Assembly: GCA_946886065.1 (NCBI GenBank)
Contig: CAMPHU010000153.1
Location: forward strand, 1-11,298
Direction of reading: 5' to 3'
Length of the DNA stretch: 11,298 nt
Origin: an uncultured Massilia sp.
GTDB taxonomy: Bacteria; Pseudomonadota; Gammaproteobacteria; Burkholderiales; Burkholderiaceae
Shown here: positions 6,635 through 11,298 of the stretch, piece after piece
How the letters are laid out: each line of letters begins with the position of its first letter
How positions within the stretch are numbered: position 1 is the first letter of the stretch
Made by a program: the position numbers and the translations under genes
The notes under the pieces: model-generated
The model's database searches: none
The model's input: the letters and a program-made list of their open reading frames with translations, nothing else
Told to the model about the DNA's origin: nothing

Positions 6635-7551
6635 GCAGCTATCTGGAACTGAGCGCGCGCCAGCGCATTCCGGCGATCTTCGATGCGGGGAGCTTCGAGG
6701 AGTTCCTGCCGCCGGCGGCGCGCGTGACCAGTCCGCACCTGTCGCAGCTGAACGCGCCGGTGTCCTTCGACGACGGCGTGGTGGTGGGCAAAGGAAAGCT
6801 CGGCGGCCACACGGTGTTCGGCGCGGCCCAGGAGGGCGGCTTCATGGGCGGCGCGGTGGGCGAAGTCCACGGCGCCAAGCTGGTGGGCATGCTGCGCCGC
6901 GCGATCGACGAAGGGGCGCATGCGGTCGTGCTGCTGCTCGAATCGGGCGGCGTGCGCCTGCACGAAGCCAACGCCGGCCTGATCGCGGTATCGGAAGTGA
7001 TGCGCGCGATCCTCGACGTGCGCGCCGCCGGGATCCCGGTGATCAGCGTGGTCGGCGGATCGAATGGCTGCTTCGGCGGCATGGGCATCGCGGCGCGCTG
7101 CGCCAACACGGTGATCATGTCGGAAGAAGGGCGGCTCGCCATGTCCGGTCCCGAGGTGATCGAGACCGCCAACGGGGTCGAGGAATTCGACGCCCGCGAC
7201 CGCGCCCTGGTGTGGCGCACGACCGGCGGCAAGCACCGCTACCTGATGGGCGATTGCCAGGCCCTGGTGCCGGACGACGCGGCGGCCTTCCGCGCCGCCG
7301 CGCTGGACGCCATCGCGCAGGTGCGCGGCGGCGGCGCCGGGCTGACCCTGGAAGACCTGCTGGCCGAGCAGGACATGCTGTCGCGCCGCATCCGGGATAC
7401 TGAGGGACTGCGCGATCCTATGGACGTGTGGCGGCGACTCGGCGTTCCCGATCCGGCCGCGGTGCCGGTGCTGGAAGCGCAGGACTTCCTCGCGATGGCG
7501 GCTGCCCATCGCGCCACGCAAGGTGGGAAACAAGTCAAGGGAGCACAATGA
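6631..7551 (+). CDS. mdcD: Malonate decarboxylase beta subunit
   Basis: The protein is 306 residues. With MdcE it forms the carboxyltransferase-like (crotonase-fold) heterodimer that decarboxylates malonyl-S-ACP to acetyl-S-ACP and CO2. Glycine-rich segments expected for binding the thioester and forming the oxyanion hole are visible: 'FMGGAVGEVHG' (71-81), 'LLLESGGVRLHEA' (101-113), 'GGSNGCFGGMGIAARC' (142-157) and 'SGPEVIE' (172-178). GGGAGG (6619-6624), 6 nt before the ATG, is a strong ribosome site. The start overlaps the mdcC stop by 4 nt and the stop overlaps the mdcE start, so these subunits of one complex are translationally coupled. The gene is complete and nothing appears missing. 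Confidence 0.96.
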   Translation: MSSYLELSARQRIPAIFDAGSFEEFLPPAARVTSPHLSQLNAPVSFDDGVVVGKGKLGGHTVFGAAQEGGFMGGAVGEVHGAKLVGMLRRAIDEGAHAVVLLLESGGVRLHEANAGLIAVSEVMRAILDVRAAGIPVISVVGGSNGCFGGMGIAARCANTVIMSEEGRLAMSGPEVIETANGVEEFDARDRALVWRTTGGKHRYLMGDCQALVPDDAAAFRAAALDAIAQVRGGGAGLTLEDLLAEQDMLSRRIRDTEGLRDPMDVWRRLGVPDPAAVPVLEAQDFLAMAAAHRATQGGKQVKGAQ

Positions 7552-8267
7552 TGGACTGGCAGACTTTGGCGGCGCAGCTGTTCCCGGCTGGGCACGATAT
7601 CGTGGAAAGCGACAACTTCCTGTCCGGCAGCGCCCGGGTGGACGGGCAGGCGGTCGACGTGATCGGCACCACCGAACATGCCCCGATCGGCATCGAGATC
7701 GCCCTGGCCCAGGCCAAGGCGGTGCTGCGCACGGTGCAGTCGCACCCCGGCCGGCCGATCGTGATCCTGATCGACACGCAGGGCCAGCGCCTGCGCCACC
7801 GCGACGAGATGTTGGGCATCAACAGCTACATGGCCCACCTGGGCAAATGCATCGACCTGGCGCGCCGCCAGGGCCACACGGTGCTCGGCCTGGTGTACGA
7901 CCAGGCGCTGTCCGGCGGCTTCATTACCAGCGGCCTGATCGCCAACGCCTGCTTCGCGCTGCCGGAAGCGACCATCCGCGTGATGGGCCTGCCGGCGATG
8001 GCGCGCATCACCAAGGTGCCGGAAGAACGCCTGGCCGAACTCGCCAAGGACAACCCGGTGTTCGCGCCGGGCGCCCACAACTACCTGCGCATGGGCGGCC
8101 TGCACGGCCTGTGGGAAGGCGACCTTGCCGGCGCGCTGGCCACGGCCTTGAAGGAGAGCGGCCAGGAAGACCGCCGCATGGAGCTTGGCCGCGAGCGCGG
8201 AGGGCGCCTGCTGGCGCAGCCGGTGGCGGAAGCGGTGCGCCGGGGCAGCGATGTTCGCCCGGCATGA
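7551..8267 (+). CDS. mdcE: Malonate decarboxylase gamma subunit
   Basis: The protein is 238 residues from the chosen start. It is the partner of MdcD in the malonyl-S-ACP decarboxylase step. Matching family segments include 'VIGTTEHAPIGIEIALAQAK' (37-56), 'VILIDTQGQRLRHRDEMLGI' (71-90), 'VYDQALSGGFITSGLIANA' (115-133) and 'VMGLPAMARITKVPEERL' (144-161). Two adjacent in-frame ATGs exist (7548 and 7551). I chose 7551, giving 'MDWQTL', because it is 7 nt from the AAGGGAG ribosome site (7537-7543) and matches the usual MdcE N-terminus. The 7548 choice would only add one Met and give a 4-nt overlap. The frame stays open upstream to 7428, but that lies inside mdcD. The end overlaps mdcG by 17 nt. 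Confidence 0.95.
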   Translation: MDWQTLAAQLFPAGHDIVESDNFLSGSARVDGQAVDVIGTTEHAPIGIEIALAQAKAVLRTVQSHPGRPIVILIDTQGQRLRHRDEMLGINSYMAHLGKCIDLARRQGHTVLGLVYDQALSGGFITSGLIANACFALPEATIRVMGLPAMARITKVPEERLAELAKDNPVFAPGAHNYLRMGGLHGLWEGDLAGALATALKESGQEDRRMELGRERGGRLLAQPVAEAVRRGSDVRPA

Positions 8268-8931
8268 CCTGGTCTGGCTGACCGCGCGCGGCTGGGAGCA
8301 AGTCCTGGCCGCCGTCCCACGGGAGCAGCTTGGCGCGCTCGACGCCTGGTCGCGCGCCGGCTGGCCGGCCGTGGTGCGCCGCGATGAAGTGGAACAGGCG
8401 CCCGAGCAGCTGTCGGTCGGCTTCGCGCTGCCGCCGCGCCCTGCGGACGGCGTCAAGCCGAGGGTGGCGGCGCGGGTCGCCATCGCCGACGTGGCCCGCC
8501 ATGCGGCGCCGCTGCCGCTGCTGGCCGCCATGGACACCGTGCCCGGGCGCTGGCGCGCCGGGCTGGCGGCGCTGGAGCAGGAAGCGACCGCGCACGGCTT
8601 CGTGCTGGGCGCCTACGGATCGGTGGCGCTGCAGGCCATCACCGGGCAGGCTTATCTCAAGGAGAGCTCGGACATCGACCTCCTGCTGCGCCCCCTGAAC
8701 ACGGCCCACCTGCGCGACGGGCTCGCGCTGCTGGCGCGGTATGCCGAGCTGCTGCCGCTGGACGGCGAAATCGTGTTTCCCGATGGCCGCGCGGTGGCCT
8801 GGAAGGAGCTGCACGCGGCGCTGGACGGAGTGCGCGGCACCCGCGTCCTGGCCAAGGAAATGGGGCGCATCTCGCTTTCCCTGGTCAGCGAGCTGCTTGC
8901 CACGCTGGAGGAACCGGAATGCTTGATTTGA
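8251..8931 (+). CDS. mdcG: Phosphoribosyl-dephospho-CoA transferase (holo-ACP synthase) MdcG
   Basis: The protein is 226 residues. It transfers 2'-(5''-phosphoribosyl)-3'-dephospho-CoA from the MdcB product onto the serine of MdcC, releasing pyrophosphate and making the carrier active. The core carries a nucleotidyltransferase-like signature: 'AYGSVALQAI' (121-130) followed by 'SSDIDLLLRP' (139-148), whose D141 and D143 are the likely metal-binding pair. A further acidic stretch is at 'DGEIVFPDGR' (171-180). The start at 8251 gives 'MFARHDLVWL', matching the usual MdcG N-terminus, and overlaps the end of mdcE by 17 nt. A farther in-frame ATG at 8185 would add 22 residues inside mdcE and is rejected. 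The end overlaps mdcB by 13 nt. Confidence 0.92.
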   Translation: MFARHDLVWLTARGWEQVLAAVPREQLGALDAWSRAGWPAVVRRDEVEQAPEQLSVGFALPPRPADGVKPRVAARVAIADVARHAAPLPLLAAMDTVPGRWRAGLAALEQEATAHGFVLGAYGSVALQAITGQAYLKESSDIDLLLRPLNTAHLRDGLALLARYAELLPLDGEIVFPDGRAVAWKELHAALDGVRGTRVLAKEMGRISLSLVSELLATLEEPECLI

Positions 8932-9803
8932 CAACTGAGCTGATCGTCGCCCGCCGGGCGCCAGTCCTCGATCCCCGCTTTGCAGGGCGCATCGCGCGGC
9001 TTGCCGTGCGCAGCCTGTACGCCGAGCTGGCCCTGTATCCGAAGCCGGGCCTGGTGTCGCTGGTCGACAACGGCAGCCACGACGACATGGACGCGGAGAC
9101 CTTCCTGCGCAGCCTGTTCTCGCTGCGCCGCTATTTCCGCGACATCTGCCAAGCCGGCATGCGGGACGCGCCTTTCCAGGTGCTCAAGCGCCTCGGCATC
9201 GAGGCCGAGAAGCGCATGCTGCGCGCGACGGGGGGCATCAATACCCACCGTGGCGCCATCTTCTGCGTCGGGCTGCTGTGCGCCGCCATCGGCCGCTGCC
9301 AGGCGCGCGGCATCCTGCTGTCGCCCGAGGCGATCCGCGCCGTGCTGCTGGAGCGCTGGGGCCAGGCCCTGTACGCCCATACCGCCGATGGCAACGTGGG
9401 TTCGCACGGCACGCAGGTCGTGCTGCGCTATGCCGCCAGCGGCGCAAGGGAAGAAGCGGCGCGCGGGCTGCCGTCCGTGTTCGAGGTCGGCCTGCCGGCG
9501 CTGTGCCGGACCCTGGCGGCCGGCCGCAGCATGCGCCTGGCGCGGGTCGACGCCCTGTTTTCCCTGATGGCGCGGGTCAGCGATACCAATGTCTACCACC
9601 GTGGCGGGCCGGAGGGCGCCGCCACCGTGCGCCGCCATGCGCGCGCCTTCGTCGCGCGCGGCGGCACGGCCGCGCGAGGCTGGCAGGCGAGCGCGCTGGC
9701 CAGCCACCGTGCCTTCGTTGCCGCGCGCCTGTCGCCGGGCGGCGCGGCCGACCTGCTGGCGGCGGTATGCCTGGTGCACGGCGCCTGCGGGGGCGAGTCC
9801 TGA
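8919..9803 (+). CDS. mdcB: Triphosphoribosyl-dephospho-CoA synthase MdcB
   Basis: The protein is 294 residues, of the CitG/MdcB family. It makes 2'-(5''-triphosphoribosyl)-3'-dephospho-CoA from ATP and dephospho-CoA, the precursor of the MdcC prosthetic group. Family motifs visible are 'LYPKPGLVSLVDNGSHDDMD' (39-58), 'TGGINTHRGAIF' (104-115) and, further on, 'TADGNVGSHG'. GGAGGA (8907-8912) lies 6 nt upstream of the ATG and supports the start, which falls inside the end of mdcG. In several well-known operons mdcB follows mdcA directly; here it lies between mdcG and mdcH, next to the other prosthetic-group gene. From memory, the A-C-D-E-G-B-H order is that of the Acinetobacter calcoaceticus mdc cluster. 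Confidence 0.95.
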   Translation: MLDLTTELIVARRAPVLDPRFAGRIARLAVRSLYAELALYPKPGLVSLVDNGSHDDMDAETFLRSLFSLRRYFRDICQAGMRDAPFQVLKRLGIEAEKRMLRATGGINTHRGAIFCVGLLCAAIGRCQARGILLSPEAIRAVLLERWGQALYAHTADGNVGSHGTQVVLRYAASGAREEAARGLPSVFEVGLPALCRTLAAGRSMRLARVDALFSLMARVSDTNVYHRGGPEGAATVRRHARAFVARGGTAARGWQASALASHRAFVAARLSPGGAADLLAAVCLVHGACGGES

Positions 9804-9804
9804 G

Positions 9805-10713
9805 ATGGCTGCACGGCTCGTCCTCCTGTGCCCGGGACAGGGTTTTCAATCGCCCGCCATGTTCGACATGGCGCGCAGCGACCCGCGCGCGGGCGCGCTG
9901 CTGGACGGCTGGCTGGACGATGCCGGCCTGTACGACGATGCCGCGCTGTTCACGAACCGCGTCGCCCAGCCGGCCATCGTGGCGGCCACGCTCGCCACCT
10001 GGACGGCGCTGGGCGACATCGTGCCGGCGCCGGCCCTGGTGGCAGGCTACAGCATCGGCGAGCTGGCCGCCCTTGGCGTGGCCGGCGCGCTCGATCCGCG
10101 CGACGCCGTCCTGCTGGCAGGCGAGCGCGCCCGGCTCATGGACGCCTGCCGCGCCGGCGGCCCGGCCCAGACAATGGTCGCGCTCTCCGGACTGACCGTC
10201 AGCCACGCCGAGGACATCCTCCAGCCTTTCGGTTTCCACGTCGCGATCGTCACCGGCGACGACAGTTTCGTCGCGGGCGGCCCCGCGGACCGCAGCGACG
10301 CGCTGGCGATCCGGGCCCTGGCTTCGGGCGCGCATGCCACCATGCTCCCGGTCGAGATCGCGTCGCACACGCCTTTCATGCGCGCCGCCGTCGCTTCCTT
10401 CCAGGTGCTGCTGGCCGGGCAGAAGTGGCGGACGCCCTCCATGCCTGTGGTGTCGGGGATCAGCGCCGAGTTGATCGAACGTCCAGAAGTGGCGGCATCG
10501 CATCTGGCGCGCCAGCTTGCCGAGACGATACGCTGGAAGGACTGCATGGATGCGTGTGCGGAGTTCGGCGCCACCGTGGCGCTGGAGCTGGGCCCGGGCG
10601 CGGCCCTGTCGCGCATGTTGCAGGCGCGCCACCCGCACATCGCCTGCCGCTCGGTGTCGGAATTCCGCTCGCTGGACGGGGTACGCTCCTGGCTGAATCG
10701 CCATGCGGACTAA
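9805..10713 (+). CDS. mdcH: Malonyl-CoA:ACP transacylase of malonate decarboxylase
   Basis: The protein is 302 residues, FabD-like. It primes the system by moving malonyl from malonyl-CoA to MdcC. Visible catalytic features are the N-terminal 'CPGQG' (Q12, oxyanion hole), the nucleophile in 'GYSIGELAAL' (S83, with the usual GHSxG written GYSIG), R108 in 'GERARLM' as the carboxylate-binding arginine, and H188 in 'IASHTPFM'. The ATG at 9805 lies one base after the mdcB stop. No strong Shine-Dalgarno is seen, so translation probably depends on coupling. A farther in-frame ATG at 9589 lies within mdcB and is rejected. No terminator is seen immediately after, so the mdc transcript may run on to the terminator at 10973-11008. 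Confidence 0.94.
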   Translation: MAARLVLLCPGQGFQSPAMFDMARSDPRAGALLDGWLDDAGLYDDAALFTNRVAQPAIVAATLATWTALGDIVPAPALVAGYSIGELAALGVAGALDPRDAVLLAGERARLMDACRAGGPAQTMVALSGLTVSHAEDILQPFGFHVAIVTGDDSFVAGGPADRSDALAIRALASGAHATMLPVEIASHTPFMRAAVASFQVLLAGQKWRTPSMPVVSGISAELIERPEVAASHLARQLAETIRWKDCMDACAEFGATVALELGPGAALSRMLQARHPHIACRSVSEFRSLDGVRSWLNRHAD

Positions 10714-10745
10714 CATTCGCGTAGAAAATATCTGGTATTGCCACT

Positions 10746-10762
10746 CGGAATTGGAAATTCCG
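10746..10762. promoter_or_regulatory. 17-bp palindrome over the -35 of the small ORF promoter
   Basis: CGGAATT (10746-10752) and AATTCCG (10756-10762) are exact reverse complements around a 3-bp centre, GGA. The palindrome covers the putative -35 hexamer at 10751-10756, a typical place for a repressor operator. The symmetry is seen directly; the function is inferred. Confidence 0.45.
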
Positions 10763-10780
10763 CGCAGACGCCTATATAAC
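10751..10780 (+). promoter_or_regulatory. Candidate sigma-70 promoter for the small ORF
   Basis: TTGGAA (10751-10756, four of six consensus bases) and TATAAC (10775-10780, five of six) are separated by 18 bp. A start of transcription near 10787 would give a leader of about 22 nt before the GTG at 10809. This is the most recognisable sigma-70-type promoter in the window, and it sits after mdcH, so the small ORF need not rely on the mdc transcript. Confidence 0.55.
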
Positions 10781-10808
10781 GGTAGTATCGTTGTCCTGGG
10801 AGTCGCAC

Positions 10809-10949
10809 GTGAACAAGTTTATCCATGCAGTCAAAGCAAGCCTGATGGCGGCGGCACGCGCACGCGCCAAGCAGATCATGCTCAATCAGGAGCAGGTTTC
10901 CCAGCCGTGGAAAGAAGTCTATAGCGCGAACGCCGGCGGCTGGAAGTAA
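10809..10949 (+). CDS. Small basic protein of 46 residues, function unknown
   Basis: The frame starts at GTG 10809 and ends at TAA 10947-10949. It begins MNKFIHAVKASL, continues with an Ala/Arg-rich helix-like stretch (AAARARAKQIM, about residues 14-24) and ends VYSANAGGWK. The N-terminal half is basic and amphipathic in appearance. There is no signal peptide or clear membrane segment. Support for a real gene comes from its surroundings: GGGAG (10798-10802) lies 6 nt before the GTG, a sigma-70-like promoter lies just upstream, and a strong intrinsic terminator starts 23 nt after the stop. I do not recognise the family. Other frames across this stretch lack such signals. Confidence 0.6.
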   Translation: MNKFIHAVKASLMAAARARAKQIMLNQEQVSQPWKEVYSANAGGWK

Positions 10950-10972
10950 GCCCCAGCGCGGCAGCAGCCAGG

Positions 10973-11008
10973 AAGCCGGGCCCGTCATCGTACGGGCCCG
11001 GCTTTTTT
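10973..11008 (+). terminator. Strong intrinsic terminator
   Basis: AAGCCGGGCCCGT (10973-10985) and ACGGGCCCGGCTT (10992-11004) pair perfectly as a 13-bp GC-rich stem with a 6-nt loop, followed by six T (11003-11008). It ends the small ORF transcript and probably any mdc read-through. The stem may also help to stop the convergent gene, whose stop codon touches the T tract, though on that strand the T run is only two bases. Confidence 0.92.
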
Positions 11009-11298
11009 ATTGCCCTCGAAAAGGCGTGCGTTCGTTCAGCTCGTCCATGTACTCGTCGATGCCGCCGGCTTCGCGCTCGAGGAAGCGCTGGACCGCGTCG
11101 GCGAAAGACGGGTGGGCCAGCCAGTGCGCCGACCAGGTCCTGGTCGGCAGGAAGCCGCGCGCCATCTTGTGCTCGCCCTGGGCGCCGCCTTCGAAGACGG
11201 CGATCTTCTGCTCGATGCAGAACTCCAGCGGCTGGTAGTAGGACGCCTCGAAGTGCAGGCAGGGCACGTGTTCCAGCTCGCCCCAGTAGCGCCCGAAC
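11007..11298 (-). CDS. DUF482/COG3146 GNAT-like N-acyltransferase, C-terminal part (runs off right edge)
   Basis: On the minus strand an open frame enters at the right edge and ends at TAA (11009-11007), giving the last 96 residues. It reads FGRYWGELEHVPCLHF, then EASYYQPLEFCIEQKIAVFE, EGGAQGEHKMARGFLP and a helical tail. This closely matches the C-terminus of the COG3146/DUF482 'predicted N-acyltransferase' family, which is related in fold to the FemAB/GNAT acyltransferases. The substrate is not established. The gene is convergent with the mdc operon and the small ORF and has no evident link with malonate use. The start lies outside the window. Confidence 0.88.
   Translation of the reverse strand, partial: FGRYWGELEHVPCLHFEASYYQPLEFCIEQKIAVFEGGAQGEHKMARGFLPTRTWSAHWLAHPSFADAVQRFLEREAGGIDEYMDELNERTPFRGQ

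Noticed and set aside
7428..7550. Longer start for mdcE inside mdcD
   Set aside because: The extra residues are composition-biased and overlap MdcD. The ATG at 7551 has a well-placed AAGGGAG and gives the normal MdcE N-terminus.
8652..9779. Minus-strand frame opposite mdcB and mdcG
   Set aside because: Antisense shadow of MdcB, whose family motifs are unmistakable on the plus strand.
9589..9804. Longer start for mdcH inside mdcB
   Set aside because: The added 72 residues are Arg/Ala-rich and unlike FabD-type proteins, which begin just before the GQG motif, as from 9805.
10703..10988. Alternative frames over the small-ORF region on both strands
   Set aside because: They cross the promoter or terminator and lack ribosome sites. 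Only the 46-codon frame is framed by consistent signals.
1..11298. CRISPR arrays, tRNA/rRNA genes, insertion sequences, phage genes, toxin-antitoxin or defence genes
   Set aside because: None seen. There are no regularly spaced repeats, no transposase-like frames and no terminal inverted repeats with target duplications.

Overview
The window is GC-rich, strongly coding-biased bacterial DNA. It looks like a beta-proteobacterium, most likely of the Oxalobacteraceae/Massilia type. That is inferred from the mixture seen: a complete biotin-independent malonate decarboxylase operon with an MdcR regulator, a 'VVVTARRREE'-type TonB-dependent receptor, and the end of a DUF482 (COG3146) acyltransferase gene. 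The genus is an inference, not a demonstrated fact.

Layout. (1) 1-797, minus strand: N-terminal 265 residues of a TonB-dependent outer-membrane receptor, running off the left edge. (2) 798-1131: a 334-bp divergent intergenic region of lower GC, rich in dyad symmetry: two TGTGC-N6-GCACA sites, an 11-bp spaced inverted repeat, a 12-bp palindrome, and a hairpin in the receptor leader. (3) 1132-3017, plus strand: two LysR-type regulators in tandem. The first is unassigned and is the natural candidate for controlling the divergent receptor; the second is MdcR. (4) 3018-3195: the mdc promoter region. (5) 3196-10713, plus strand: matC-mdcA-mdcC-mdcD-mdcE-mdcG-mdcB-mdcH, a tightly packed operon with gaps of 30 nt or less and several overlapping genes. 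(6) 10714-11008: a 46-residue small ORF with its own recognisable promoter, a 17-bp palindrome over the -35 element, and a strong intrinsic terminator. (7) 11007-11298, minus strand: C-terminus of a DUF482 acyltransferase, running off the right edge.

How the genes work together. MatC is expected to import malonate. MdcB makes the 2'-(5''-triphosphoribosyl)-3'-dephospho-CoA precursor, and MdcG loads it onto a serine of the carrier protein MdcC. MdcH primes the carrier with a malonyl group. MdcA then exchanges acetyl for malonyl on the carrier, releasing acetate, and MdcD/MdcE decarboxylate malonyl-S-ACP back to acetyl-S-ACP. The net reaction is malonate to acetate plus CO2. No MadB-type or biotin-dependent parts are present, so energy is not conserved through a sodium pump here. 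The acetate must be activated by an enzyme encoded elsewhere.

The operon itself is a known system. The less ordinary points are the MatC-type carrier in place of the usual MdcLM/MdcF transporters, the receptor/LysR pair with its dyad-rich control region next door, and the small ORF at the end. I saw no tRNA, rRNA, CRISPR array, insertion sequence or phage gene.
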